64,000 nucleotides of DNA. It comes from Gordonia oryzae. Lineage in GTDB: Bacteria; Actinomycetota; Actinomycetes; Mycobacteriales; Mycobacteriaceae. Made by a program: the position numbers and the translations under genes. The stretch's first letter is position 1; every line of letters begins with the position of its first letter. The notes under the pieces were generated by a model. That model was given only the letters and a program-made list of their open reading frames with translations. It was not told the origin of the DNA and did no database searches. The stretch covers positions 1-64,000 of the forward strand of contig NZ_RKMH01000007.1 of assembly GCF_003797185.1 (NCBI RefSeq), in the 5' to 3' direction. Below, in pieces: positions 51,314 through 60,217 of the stretch.

Positions 51314-51771
51314 CCCGGCATCTCCGACGCAACATCGCCGTCACCGTGTCAAGACCTGACCGCAGCACGGCGAGTACCCTTCACAGCGCGACCTCAGCCC
51401 TGCGACACACGGTGTTGCCGCAGCCAACCGGTGGAGCACGCCACCTCTACGTGAGACGAAGCAGACGATCAACAACGAGCCGACCTGGGAAAACGCGTGA
51501 CATGGCGCGCGATCGGAGCGTAGACTAGATCATGAGAGTTCGAGTGGACACACGGGCCCCCTGCCGCCGAGGGGCAACCGAAGTGATAGTGCGACAACAG
51601 TGATATTGCCCACGTGTTAACTGATCACCATTGACTTCGGCTGGATTCGTGAAAGTATTCACAAGCAACAGCGCGGAAACAATCGGTGCCTCCGCGTGAA
51701 CGATCGGTTACAGCCAATACGGACCAACCAACGGCTATCGAGTGGTGCCCTGCGCATCTGAAGGAGAAGGA
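51314..51771 (+). promoter_or_regulatory. whiB1 upstream region and leader
   Basis: No protein-coding gene is supported other than the mini-ORF at 51532-51603. A TAGACT at 51521-51526 is a likely -10. TTGACT near 51631 with A/T-rich DNA around 51650 could be a second promoter. Several dyads occur, including gtgttaactgatcac. whiB1 is cAMP-receptor controlled in M. tuberculosis, but I found no full TGTGA-N6-TCACA site. Confidence 0.45.
51532..51603 (+). CDS. Candidate leaderless mini-ORF in the whiB1 leader
   Basis: ATG at 51532 lies 5 nt after the -10-like TAGACT (51521-51526). It opens 23 codons (MRVRVDTRAPCRRGATEVIV...) before a TGA at 51601-51603. The product is basic and has no known relative. 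It may be a real small protein, a regulatory leader peptide or chance. Confidence 0.3.
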   Translation: MRVRVDTRAPCRRGATEVIVRQQ

Positions 51772-52026
51772 ATGGACTGGCGTCACAAGGCAATCTGTCG
51801 CGACGAGGATCCGGAGCTGTTCTTCCCGGTGGGAACCAGTGGTCCGGCAATCGCGCAGGTCGCTGATGCGAAGCTCGTCTGCGCACGGTGCCCGGTCACC
51901 GCGGAGTGCCTGTCGTGGGCTCTGGAATCGGGCCAGGACGCAGGCGTCTGGGGCGGCATGAGCGAGGACGAGCGTCGGGCACTCAAGCGACGGACCGCAC
52001 GGACCCGTACCCGCAGCAGCGTGTAG
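51772..52026 (+). CDS. whiB1: WhiB1 iron-sulfur transcription factor
   Basis: Essential NO-responsive [4Fe-4S] regulator in mycobacteria. The 84-residue product has cluster cysteines C9, C37, C40 and C46, the turn GVWGGMSEDER and a basic DNA-binding tail KRRTARTRTRSS. The ATG at 51772 has AAGGAGAAGGA directly upstream. It ends at a strong intrinsic terminator. It lies divergently convergent with pdtaS, as in Rv3219-Rv3220c. Confidence 0.96.
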   Translation: MDWRHKAICRDEDPELFFPVGTSGPAIAQVADAKLVCARCPVTAECLSWALESGQDAGVWGGMSEDERRALKRRTARTRTRSSV

Positions 52027-52069
52027 CGAGCAGCGAATACGGCCGCCACTGTCCGGCGGCCGACAGGAG

Positions 52070-52092
52070 ACCCGGCCTCGGCCGGGTTTTTT
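52070..52092 (+). terminator. Intrinsic terminator of whiB1
   Basis: acccggc-ct-cggccgggt hairpin followed by six T, 44 nt after the whiB1 stop. Confidence 0.92.
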
Positions 52093-52120
52093 GTTGCTGC
52101 CGCCCGGCGAACCGCAGATC

Positions 52121-53647
52121 TCAGCGCACTTCCCGACGCAGCGGCACGACCACGACGACCTCGGTCCCCGGACCGTCGGGATTGGCCCCGGCGCGCACCT
52201 CACCGCCGAGTTCGATCGAGACCAGAGTCTGCACGATGCGCAGCCCCAGGCGTTCCGACGCCGCAAGGTCGAAGCCGTCGGGTAGCCCCGAACCGTTGTC
52301 GCGCACAGCGATTCGGAGCCGACGGACATCGCGGTCGGCGTGGATGTCGATGCGCGCGTCAGTGCGCGACGGCGCAAATCCGTGCTCAATCGCGTTCTGC
52401 ACGAGTTCGGTGAGAACCATCACCAGCGGCATGGCGAGATCCGAGGCGAGCACGCCGAGTCGGTCGCGACGGCGCACCCTCACCGGCTGCTCCCCCGAGG
52501 CGACATCGACGAGGGTGGGCACGAGGCGATCGACGGCCTCGTCGAGGTCGACCTCTTCATCGACGCTGCCAGAGAGCAATTCGTGGACGAGCGCAATGGA
52601 CGACACGCGGCGTACCGCCTCGGTGAGTGCGGTGCGTGCCTCGTCGTTGGGGGTGCGCCGCGCCTGCAGACGCAGCAGCGCCGATACCGACTGCAGATTG
52701 TTCTTGACGCGGTGGTGGATCTCCCGGATCGTCGCGTCCTTGCTGATCAGGGCGAGGTCGCGCCGTTTGACCTCGGTGACGTCGCGGATCAGGACCACCG
52801 CCCCGGAGCTGACCCCGCGCGGACGCAGGGCGACAGCACGAATGAGCACGGTGGCACTGGCGGCGTCGGCCTCCATCCGCATCCCGATATCGCGGTAGGG
52901 GCCCGCGGGGGGATCGCTGATCCCACAGGCGGCGTCGATCATCATCGCGGCATCCTGCGACTCGAACGGATCGGTCAGCAGTGTCGCGGTCACCTCCGAG
53001 AGCCGGGCCCCGTTGAGGTCGGAGGCCCAGCCCATGCGGTGAAACGCCGACAACGCGTTGGGACTGGAGTAGACGACCATGCCACGGGCGTCGATCCGCA
53101 CGAAACCGTCGCCGGCACGCGGGGTTGACAGCCCCTGCGGATTACCCTCGTGCTGCGGGAATGTGCCGTCGGCGACCATGTGGCACAGGTCGTTGGCCGA
53201 ATCCTGGTAGGCCAGTTCGAGCGGCGAAGGCAGCCGCGGATGCGTCAGGTCGACCGCACGGGTCAGCACCCCGACGATGCGCTCATCTCCGGCTGGGTCG
53301 ACGAAGCGCACCGGCACCGTCTCGCGCCGGATGGCCATCGCGCCCAGCCATGTCGGGTCCTCGTCCCGCAGAATGCGCCCTTCGGCGAAGGCCCCGGCCA
53401 CCTGCGGGTGTACCGCCGGATCGACCACGGTGCCCACCTCGTCGCTCGGGAGGACCGTCGAGGCGGTGTTGGGCCGGCATTGGGCCACGTTGACGATCTC
53501 GCCGGTATCGGTGCGCACCGACAGGACGAAGTCGGCGAACGACAGATCGGCGAGCAGTTGCCATTCGGCGACGAGCCGCTGGAGATGACCGGCGGCGCTG
53601 TCGGAAAGTGTGGTGTGCTCGGCGAGCAGATCGACCAGGGTGGACAT
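52121..53647 (-). CDS. pdtaS: Two-component sensor histidine kinase PdtaS
   Basis: A 508-residue cytoplasmic sensor kinase. An N-terminal GAF-like region (about 20-150) and a PAS-like domain (about 175-290, DGFVRIDARGMVVYSSPNAL) precede the HisKA_2 type phosphoacceptor EIHHRVKNNLQSV (H311/H312) and an ATPase domain with LVQNAIEHGF and RDNGSGLPDGFD. It has no membrane segment. It should phosphorylate PdtaR, an RNA-binding ANTAR regulator, in response to copper/nitric oxide or other signals (known in M. tuberculosis). The partner gene is not in the window. Confidence 0.94.
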   Translation of the reverse strand: MSTLVDLLAEHTTLSDSAAGHLQRLVAEWQLLADLSFADFVLSVRTDTGEIVNVAQCRPNTASTVLPSDEVGTVVDPAVHPQVAGAFAEGRILRDEDPTWLGAMAIRRETVPVRFVDPAGDERIVGVLTRAVDLTHPRLPSPLELAYQDSANDLCHMVADGTFPQHEGNPQGLSTPRAGDGFVRIDARGMVVYSSPNALSAFHRMGWASDLNGARLSEVTATLLTDPFESQDAAMMIDAACGISDPPAGPYRDIGMRMEADAASATVLIRAVALRPRGVSSGAVVLIRDVTEVKRRDLALISKDATIREIHHRVKNNLQSVSALLRLQARRTPNDEARTALTEAVRRVSSIALVHELLSGSVDEEVDLDEAVDRLVPTLVDVASGEQPVRVRRRDRLGVLASDLAMPLVMVLTELVQNAIEHGFAPSRTDARIDIHADRDVRRLRIAVRDNGSGLPDGFDLAASERLGLRIVQTLVSIELGGEVRAGANPDGPGTEVVVVVPLRREVR

Positions 53648-53683
53648 CGGCGATCGGGTCTCACTACACCGGAACCGGTCCGG

Positions 53684-53905
53684 TCACGCTCGTTCGTAGA
53701 CGGCAATGACGTCGCCGGCCTGAATGACATCGCCCACAGCGACCTTGATCTCGGCAAGGGTGCCCGCGTCCTCGGCGAGCACCGGGATCTCCATCTTCAT
53801 CGACTCCAGGAGCACCAGGGTGTCGCCGACCTCGACGTGCGCACCCGCCTGGACCAGCACCTCCATCACGCTCGCCACGATCTCTGCCACGACGTCCTCA
53901 GCCAT
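53684..53905 (-). CDS. Biotin/lipoyl-binding carrier protein (BCCP-like, TB7.3)
   Basis: A 73-residue stand-alone biotinyl domain. The biotinylated lysine is in LLESMKMEIPV, with the symmetrical hairpin GDTLVLLE and VGDVIQAGDVIAVYE. It corresponds to Rv3221c (TB7.3), whose acceptor carboxylase is not certain. The ATG at 53905 follows TAGATT by 7 nt; a second ATG at 53911 is too close to the promoter element. Confidence 0.92.
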   Translation of the reverse strand: MAEDVVAEIVASVMEVLVQAGAHVEVGDTLVLLESMKMEIPVLAEDAGTLAEIKVAVGDVIQAGDVIAVYERA

Positions 53906-53912
53906 GCCCATG

Positions 53913-53918
53913 AATCTA
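53913..53918 (-). promoter_or_regulatory. -10 element TAGATT, leaderless promoter of the biotinyl protein gene
   Basis: TAGATT, 7 nt (catgggc), then the ATG at 53905. Confidence 0.5.
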
Positions 53919-54041
53919 GGGCATGGGCGAGCACCGGGCAGTAAGCGCCCGAGAACCGTAGCGGCCACGACACGAAAATGCCCGGGCGGGAGCCGATCAT
54001 GTCGATCGGCGATCACCGCGCCGGGCGTTTCGCGTTCGCGC

Positions 54042-54116
54042 TCAGGCGTTGGGACGCTTGCCGTGATTGGCTGCGTTCTTCTTCCGTGCGCGCTTCTTGC
54101 GTCCGCGCTTACCCAT
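54042..54116 (-). CDS. 50S ribosomal protein bL37 (24 residues)
   Basis: A very small, highly basic ORF: ATG at 54116, first residues MGKRGRKKRARKKNA, last residues ANHGKRPNA. AAGGAGG lies 6 nt upstream, an ideal ribosome site. The sequence matches the actinobacterial large-subunit protein bL37, as I recall it from mycobacterial ribosome structures. It lies between rshA and the biotinyl protein gene on the same strand and is too short for most gene finders. Confidence 0.88.
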   Translation of the reverse strand: MGKRGRKKRARKKNAANHGKRPNA

Positions 54117-54210
54117 GACGGGCCTCCTTCATCCAGATGTGCTCAGCGATTGTCCCACGTACGGCATCCGATTCGACAATCGCCCATCCGGATCGACCAG
54201 CTCGGCAGAC

Positions 54211-54519
54211 CTAGTCTCCGGTTGAGTAGCGGGTCTCAGTGACGATGACGGACTTGCGGATCTCGATCCGCAGCCGGTCCCGCAGACCCGCCGGGGCCCT
54301 CTCGCCACCGCACTTGCGGTTGATGAGTGCTTTGAGTTCGCTCTCGATTCCGTAGTGCGCCAGACACGACGGGCAATTGTCGAGGTGCCCCTTGAGTCGG
54401 GCACGCGCGTCCGGATCGCATTCGTTGTCCAGTAACAACCAGACGTCGGCGATCACCGCCGAGCAGTCCAGCGAGCTGAATTCCGGGTCATCGGCCGACA
54501 CCTGCGGTTGCTCACTCAT
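54211..54519 (-). CDS. rshA: Mycothiol-system anti-sigma factor RshA
   Basis: Zinc-binding anti-sigma factor of 102 residues that sequesters SigH until oxidised. The ZAS motif HLDNCPSC (H-x3-C-x2-C) is present, with more cysteines at SSLDCSA and NRKCGGE. Its ATG overlaps the sigH stop by 4 nt, so the pair is translated together, which keeps sigma and anti-sigma in balance. Matches Rv3221A. Confidence 0.94.
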   Translation of the reverse strand: MSEQPQVSADDPEFSSLDCSAVIADVWLLLDNECDPDARARLKGHLDNCPSCLAHYGIESELKALINRKCGGERAPAGLRDRLRIEIRKSVIVTETRYSTGD

Positions 54520-55160
54520 CGGGCCACCTCGCTCGCCGCCGAGCGATTGAATCCGCGCTCGCGAGCAACGTCGGCCAGCAACTCACGGAGCTGGCGGCGT
54601 CCGCGGTGCAGGCGCGACATGACCGTTCCGATCGGTGTGTCCATGATCCCGGCGATCTCCTTGTATGGAAGTCCCTCGACGTCGGCGTAATACACCGCCA
54701 TCCGGAAGTCCTCGGGCAACGCCTGCAGCGCCGCCTTGATCTCGTCGTCTGGGAGGGCGTCGAGGGCCTCGATCTCCGCCGACCGCAGCCCCGTCGAGGT
54801 GTGCTCGGCGTTCGCGGCCAGCTGCCAGTCGGTGATCTCGTCGGTCGGGTATTGCGCAGGCTGCCGCTGCTTCTTGCGGTAGCCGTTGATGTAGGTGTTG
54901 GTCAGAATCCGGTACAGCCATGCCTTGAGGTTGGTGCCCTCGCGGAACGACGCGAATGCCGAGAACGCCTTCACGTAAGTCTCCTGAACGAGATCCTCAG
55001 CATCGGCGGGGTTGCGCGCCATCCGCAGGGCTGCGCCGTACATCTGATCGAGAAGCGGCAGTGCGTCGCGCTCGAAGCGCTCGGTGAGGTCCTGCGCGGA
55101 CTCGCCCGGGTCTGCGCGCCGCGGAGCCGCCGAACCGGGGCCGTCAGACGCTCCGGTCAT
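54516..55160 (-). CDS. sigH: RNA polymerase sigma factor SigH (thiol/heat stress)
   Basis: ECF sigma factor of 214 residues from the ATG at 55160. Region 2 is [20 protein letters not shown] with [20 protein letters not shown]; region 4 is [21 protein letters not shown] then [14 protein letters not shown]. It controls mycothiol, thioredoxin and heat-stress genes. The same frame continues upstream to GTG 55403 (81 extra residues), resembling the long, unstable SigR isoform of Streptomyces. The 55160 start gives the M. tuberculosis length and is used here. Confidence 0.93.
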   Translation of the reverse strand: MTGASDGPGSAAPRRADPGESAQDLTERFERDALPLLDQMYGAALRMARNPADAEDLVQETYVKAFSAFASFREGTNLKAWLYRILTNTYINGYRKKQRQPAQYPTDEITDWQLAANAEHTSTGLRSAEIEALDALPDDEIKAALQALPEDFRMAVYYADVEGLPYKEIAGIMDTPIGTVMSRLHRGRRQLRELLADVARERGFNRSAASEVAR

Positions 55161-56133
55161 GGGGCTCGAAACTTCCAAGTGGCTCGATCCTGCTGCCGGG
55201 CTCGACACTTCCGGACTGGCCCCCGTGGAGCTCTCGCGGCCGTCTGAATCGGGTTCGGTCACTGCGATCCCTTCGGTGGTGACGCCGGTGGACACCGTTG
55301 CCGGTGGACCGATGATCTCGATCAAGTCTACCGATCCCGGGTCGGCCACCGGCGTCGGAGGTTCACTCGATCGGTGTCGATCGAGCAGCATGTCCGCGCT
55401 CACCTACCCACCTGCCCTTCTGCGCTGTCGAACCACCGACACCGGCGTTTCCGGGAGCGAGCTGTGGTTCACCCGCATTCCCGGCACGCGCGTCCGGCTC
55501 GTTCGTCTGTCGTGGGGCGAGCGCCAGATCGACCATCGCGTTGATGGCATTGCGTCCGCCCCGGCCACTGCACTCAACAGGACCGACACCACAATTGTTC
55601 CGGCAGCATCGCCGCACACCCGCGTCCGGCGGCGCCGTCGGCAAACTACCCAGACGTGCGAGAGGACGGCGTGCGTCGGGTCAGTTCGGTCCGCCGTCGG
55701 CTGGTCCCCACCGGCCCCGGCGGACACCGAGTCAGAACCACCGGCTCGGTCCCGGCGTTGCGCAACTCGGCGGGTGTCATGCGGTACCGCTCCCGCAAGG
55801 GTGGCGACGTGGTGACACACAGCCGAATCCGCATACCTCGACGACCATGTCCAGACTCGGGTACACCCGGCGGAGCGGGGGTCTCACGGGCACGCACGAG
55901 CCGTCGCTCGGTGATCATGGTCGCGTGCTCTCCTCGCCGTCGGCGGAGTGCCGATACAGCCCATGCGGGGCGATTTGGCTATGGTCTTCGCGCAGAAACT
56001 CGGGGGATCCGAGCGCGAAGGGGCGCCTAGCGATCATGACACCCCAACACTGTGTGGTCAGGGCCGAGACCAGTAACACCCCATACCTCACCCGGAGCCG
56101 CTGCGGCTGAACCACTCTCGAAAGGGGAACTCA
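55161..56133. other. Long stretch with no firmly supported gene
   Basis: 55161-55403 is an open N-terminal extension of sigH. From 55404 to 56133 I see only overlapping GC-rich frames. The minus frame at 55646-55918 (starting MITERRLVRARETPAPPGVP, proline/arginine rich) is open but unlike a known protein. No RNA or mobile-element signature was found. Confidence 0.55.
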
Positions 56134-57543
56134 TCAATGATGGAAGTGAGAACCGGTTCCCTCGCGTGGCATCGGCGACTCCAGCCGATCCAGGAACGCG
56201 ACCTCACTCTCCAGATCGGTCAGCAACGCCGTCGCCAGATCGTGACTCAACCCCGCACGCACCACGATCCGCTGCAGGGTCCAGTCAGCCAATCCATCGG
56301 CCATCGGATACGCCGGCACAAGCCATCCCTTGAGCCGCAACCGATCCGACAGGTCATACAGCGACCACTTGTCGGTGTATCCGTCCTTCAGTTTCCACGC
56401 GAACACCGGAATCGTGTCACCATGGCTGACCAGCTCGAACGGCCCCAATTCGGCGATCGCCGACGACAGATAGGTGGCCACATCGATGGATCCCTGCTGG
56501 ATCAACCGATATCCTTCCCGTCCCAGCCGCAGAAAGTTGTAGTACTGCAACAACACCTGCGCGCCCGGACGTGAGAAGTTCAGTGCCAGCGTCGGCATGT
56601 CGCCACCTAGGTAGCTGCAATGGAACACCATGCTCTCCGGCAATGCCTCGGTGTCACGCCACACTATCCATCCCAGGCCCGGATACACTAGCCCGTATTT
56701 GTGACCCGAGGTGTTGATCGACACCACACGCGAGACCCGGAAATCCCATTCCAGGTCGGGCTGACAGAACGGTGCCACCATCGCACCCGATGCACCGTCG
56801 ACGTGGATCTTGACGTCGAGGCCGGTGTCCTTCTCGATCTCGTCGAGCTTTGCCGAGATCTGTTGTACCGGTTCGTACAAGCCGTTGTAGGTCACGCCGA
56901 GGATCGCGACGACCCCGATGGTGTTCTCGTCGACGTACTTCTCCAGCTCGTGCCCATCGAAGACGACGTGCTCCTGCGAGACCGGCACCCAGCGCGGTTC
57001 GACCTCGAAATAGTTGAGAAACTTCTCCCAGCACACCTGCACCGCCGTCGACAACACCAGATTCGGCTTCTCGGTCGACTTCCCCTCCGCCCTGCGCCGA
57101 GCCTGCCAGTGACGCTTGAGCGCGAGCCCGCCGAGCATCGCAGCCTCCGATGACCCGATCGTCGAGGTTCCGATGGACTTGTCGATATCCGGCACGTGCC
57201 AGAGATCGGCGATGATCTTCCAACACCGATCCTCGATCGCCGCGGTCTGCGGGTACTCGTCCTTGTCGATCATGTTCTTGTCGTAGGTCTCCGCATACAA
57301 CCTGCGGGCCTCGTCCTCCATCCAGGTCGAGACGAACGTCGCCAGATTCAACCGCGCGTTCCCATCGAGCATCGCCTCGTCATGAACGATCTGATAGGCC
57401 GTCTCGGGCAGACTCATGCCCTCGGGAATGGCGAACTTCGGATATTCGGTGGCCTCCCCGGGACGAACGAACACCGGGCTCACCGACAACGAATCGTTGA
57501 GATTGGTAGTGGCACGCGCATTGGTGTGCTTTCGCGTGGTCAT
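56134..57543 (-). CDS. gadB: Glutamate decarboxylase
   Basis: PLP-dependent enzyme of 469 residues converting glutamate to GABA and consuming a proton. The PLP aspartate is in KIHVDGASGAMVAPF (D249), the Schiff-base lysine is in NTSGHKYGLVYPG (K282), and the C-terminus ends GSHFHH, the acid-sensing tail seen in Gad proteins. The ATG at 57543 has AAAGGA 9 nt upstream. No GABA antiporter gene is next to it, so whether it acts in acid resistance is uncertain. Confidence 0.94.
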   Translation of the reverse strand: MTTRKHTNARATTNLNDSLSVSPVFVRPGEATEYPKFAIPEGMSLPETAYQIVHDEAMLDGNARLNLATFVSTWMEDEARRLYAETYDKNMIDKDEYPQTAAIEDRCWKIIADLWHVPDIDKSIGTSTIGSSEAAMLGGLALKRHWQARRRAEGKSTEKPNLVLSTAVQVCWEKFLNYFEVEPRWVPVSQEHVVFDGHELEKYVDENTIGVVAILGVTYNGLYEPVQQISAKLDEIEKDTGLDVKIHVDGASGAMVAPFCQPDLEWDFRVSRVVSINTSGHKYGLVYPGLGWIVWRDTEALPESMVFHCSYLGGDMPTLALNFSRPGAQVLLQYYNFLRLGREGYRLIQQGSIDVATYLSSAIAELGPFELVSHGDTIPVFAWKLKDGYTDKWSLYDLSDRLRLKGWLVPAYPMADGLADWTLQRIVVRAGLSHDLATALLTDLESEVAFLDRLESPMPREGTGSHFHH

Positions 57544-58075
57544 GGCTGATGTCCTTTCGACGGGACGACGTGGGCGGTGATGAGTGCACAAATGATGGGG
57601 TTGGGGGTCGGCGCCTCGTGAGGACCACACCTCCACCGGCGGATACAGCCGGTGGAGGTGTCGTGCCTGTTGCGGCGCACGGCCAGGGTCGAGACCGCTG
57701 GCAAGTTCGCGGTCAGCACGAGTATGACCGCCAGGAGCACCCCATATCTGTCGTCCACGTTCTCAGCGACGGCGAGTTACCTCAGGCCCGCCACCGTGTG
57801 GGTGATGGAATCGACCCTTGGAGGTATGGGGAGGGTCTGGTCGTGGTCGCTACCGGACGGATCCCCCGGAATCACCTCACCGGACTTCCGACACAGACGG
57901 GGCGATTCATTCCTATCCTTGGCACTCCTCGAACAACCCGAAAACACCCAGGGCGCAAGCGCCACCACATCCTGAGCCCCCCGGCAAGCGACATCGGCTC
58001 GCTACGATTTGCCTTGACAGCGGCGTCCACGACATCGTGGACGCCACCGAAATGTTGCAGCGAGAGGACATCGGT
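57544..58075. other. Intergenic region upstream of gadB and the YbaK gene
   Basis: Contains a perfect hairpin (57627-57661) and weak open frames. The minus frame 57540-57758 includes a hydrophobic run (YGVLLAVILVLTANLPAVS) that could be a remnant of a membrane protein, but no complete gene is supported. Confidence 0.5.
57627..57661. repeat. 14-bp perfect inverted repeat upstream of gadB
   Basis: acacctccaccggc (57627-57640) pairs with gccggtggaggtgt (57648-57661) around a 7-nt loop, about 84-118 nt before the gadB start. There is no U-tract on either strand, so it may be a regulator site or an mRNA structure rather than a terminator. Confidence 0.8.
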
Positions 58076-58573
58076 GTGGCCGCCACCCCTGCCATCGCCG
58101 CGCTCACCGCGCGGTCGACACCGCATCGCGTGCACCGCTACCGCCACGACCCGCGAACCACCGCCTACGGCGCCGAGGCCGTCGACGTGCTCGGAGCGGC
58201 CTTCGGGGTGAATGCCGAGCAGATCCTCAAAACGTTGGTGATCGAGTTATCCGGCACGCGCTCGGGTCTCGCCGTGGCCGTCGTGCCGGTGCCGCGCTCG
58301 TTGTCGCTGAAAGCCGCGGCCACCGCGCTCGACGCCGGACGCGCGGTGATGGCCGACGCCAAGGCGGTCACCCGGAGCACGGGGTATGTCCTCGGCGGGG
58401 TCTCCCCCATCGGCCAGCGCACCACCCTGCCGACCGTCGTCGACGAGTCGGTTCTGCGGTGGCCGCACGTGTGGTGCAGTGCCGGACGCCGGGGGCTCGA
58501 GGTGGAGATGGCCCCCGCGGATCTGATCGCGATCACCTCGGCGACGACCGCCGACATCTGCGCCACCCTCTGA
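58076..58573 (+). CDS. Cys-tRNA(Pro)/aminoacyl-tRNA deacylase, YbaK/EbsC family
   Basis: A 165-residue YbaK-type editing protein that hydrolyses misacylated tRNA. It starts with TPAIAALTARSTPHRVHRYRHDP and has QILKTLVIELSG with the catalytic-type lysine region, SLKAAATALDAGRAVMADAK and GGVSPIGQRTTLPTVVDESV. The GTG at 58076 has GAGAGGA 8 nt upstream; an ATG at 58052 is an alternative. Confidence 0.88.
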   Translation: MAATPAIAALTARSTPHRVHRYRHDPRTTAYGAEAVDVLGAAFGVNAEQILKTLVIELSGTRSGLAVAVVPVPRSLSLKAAATALDAGRAVMADAKAVTRSTGYVLGGVSPIGQRTTLPTVVDESVLRWPHVWCSAGRRGLEVEMAPADLIAITSATTADICATL

Positions 58574-58620
58574 CGGTCGCTGCCGCCCGAGCCCCGGCTC
58601 ACTGCGGTAGACATGACGTC

Positions 58621-59370
58621 ATGTGCGGACGTTATGCGGTGACCACGGACCCCGCGAAGCTCGCTGCCGAGATCGACGCGGTGAACGAGGTGCCGGTTCC
58701 GTTGGACGGCACGGCGGGCATACCGGGGTCACCGGGGCCCAATTACAACGTCGCGCCGACCACGACGGTGATGACCGTCGTCACACGTCACGACCACGAC
58801 AATCCCGACGACGACCCGCGACTGCGTGTGCGGGCCATGCGGTGGGGGCTCGTCCCCGCGTGGGCCAAGGAGGTCGGCAAGGGTCCGCTACTGTTCAATG
58901 CCCGCGCCGAAACGGCCGGGGAGAAGAGTTCGTTCCGGGCGTCGGTGACGTCGCGACGCTGCCTGATCCCGATGGACGGTTGGTACGAGTGGAAGAAGGG
59001 CCCACCCGACTCCAAGGGCAAGCCGACGAAGGTGCCCTTCTTCATGTCACCGGTCGACGGAACCCGGTTGTTCGTGGCCGGCCTCTGGTCCGTGTGGCAC
59101 GACCGTACCAAGGAGGCGTCGCCGCCGCTGTTGAGCTGTTCGATCCTGACCACCGACGCCGTCGGCGATCTGCGCCAAGTGCATGATCGGATGCCGCTGA
59201 TCATGCCCTACGACAACTGGGACGCGTGGCTCGATCCCGACCACCGTGCGCCGGATACGCTCTTCGCGCCGCCGAGTGCAGGCGTCGCGGCCGCGATCAC
59301 GATTCGTGAAGTGTCACCGCTGGTGAACCGGGTGGCCAACAATTCTCCTGACCTCGTGAACCCGGTGTGA
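58621..59370 (+). CDS. SRAP (YedK/HMCES) domain protein
   Basis: A 249-residue SOS-response-associated peptidase/abasic-site sensor. Cys2 (MCGRYAVTTDP) forms the covalent link with abasic sites in single-stranded DNA. Further conserved parts are NYNVAPTTTV, RWGLVPAWAKE, FNARAETAGEKSSFR, RCLIPMDGWYEWKK and VHDRMPLIM, containing the catalytic Asn, Glu and His. The start at 58621 follows a TAGACA 7 nt upstream, perhaps leaderless. Confidence 0.95.
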   Translation: MCGRYAVTTDPAKLAAEIDAVNEVPVPLDGTAGIPGSPGPNYNVAPTTTVMTVVTRHDHDNPDDDPRLRVRAMRWGLVPAWAKEVGKGPLLFNARAETAGEKSSFRASVTSRRCLIPMDGWYEWKKGPPDSKGKPTKVPFFMSPVDGTRLFVAGLWSVWHDRTKEASPPLLSCSILTTDAVGDLRQVHDRMPLIMPYDNWDAWLDPDHRAPDTLFAPPSAGVAAAITIREVSPLVNRVANNSPDLVNPV

Positions 59371-59379
59371 GGCCGCGGC

Positions 59380-60211
59380 CGCGCCCGATGGGTCGGTTGT
59401 CGGGGACCAGTACTGCCGAGCCGTCGAAGGATCCGGCCTTCAGGTCGGCGAGGTCCGCGTCGGCCCGCGACAGCGGGCGGGTGGGGGCGGTGGCGGTGAT
59501 CCCGTACTCCTCGACCAGCCGCAGGAATTCGCGACCGCCGGCTGTCACCGAGCGGATCTCCCTCTCGTAGAGCAGCTCTCGATCGTAGTCGAGAGCGCGG
59601 ATGCCGCCGTGGTGACGACTACCGGCGATGGAGATCATCGCGCCGAGGTCGAGGGCCAGCATCGCCACCGGCACGAGTTCACCCACGGGTCGAAGGTGAT
59701 CGCGGCGGGCAGTTCGAGCGGCTCGGGCGGGGGCGTCGTCGGCACCCGCGCACCCTGCGCGATGGCGATCTGCGCGGCGAGCTGTGCCTTGCCACCGCAC
59801 CCGTAGAGCCCCATCCGACCTCCAGGCGGCAGGGACGTCCCGATCAACGAGCGGCAGACGATGATTCCGGCACGCAGCAGCAGGCGAAGGCACGTCGTCG
59901 ATGCCGCCGGGCAGGCGATAGGCGAAATCGGCCGATGCGATAGCGAAATCGGCGAGGCCGCCGTCGATGCCACAGCCGGTGAAGGTCTCATTCGGGCAGA
60001 GCTTCTCTGGGCGCCGCGCGCACGGTGGCCGCAGGTGCTGTCGGTGTGGTGAATCCAGGCGACGCACACGCGGTCGCCGACCGCGTATCCCGTTGCGCCG
60101 GCGTCGAGTCCGACGGCCCCGCCGACCACCTCGTGAACCGAGGTCCCCCCGGACCCGCTGGACCGCCAGACCGCCCTCACAGATATGCAGGTCGATGCGA
60201 CACACCCGCAC
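59380..60211 (-). pseudogene. Zinc-type alcohol dehydrogenase, degraded
   Basis: Pieces of a zinc alcohol dehydrogenase (AdhA-like) occur in order but in different frames: CRIDLHICEGGLAV at the 5' end, HEVVGGAVGLDAGATGYAVG and DRVCVAWIHHTDSTC in a second frame, then KLCPNETFTGCGIDGGLADF, LRLLLRAGIIVCRSLIGTS with LGLYG-like LYGCGGKAQLAAQIAIAQGA, and VPVAMLALDLGAMISIAG to the end. At least three frameshifts and a deletion are needed. The N-terminus before CRIDLH is missing; the FMO gene ends 7 bases upstream. A dead gene. Confidence 0.88.
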
Positions 60212-60217
60212 GCATGC

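Noticed and set aside
51595..51650. CRP/GlxR site upstream of whiB1
   Set aside because: The dyad gtgttaactgatcac does not fit TGTGA-N6-TCACA in spacing or half-sites.
55404..55640. SigH-type autoregulatory promoter (GGAAT-N18-GTT)
   Set aside because: GGGAAT and GGAAAC occur, but no GTT at the required spacing was found.
55646..55918. 90-residue ORF upstream of sigH
   Set aside because: Arg/Pro-rich composition, no ribosome site and no recognisable motif; likely a chance frame in GC-rich DNA.
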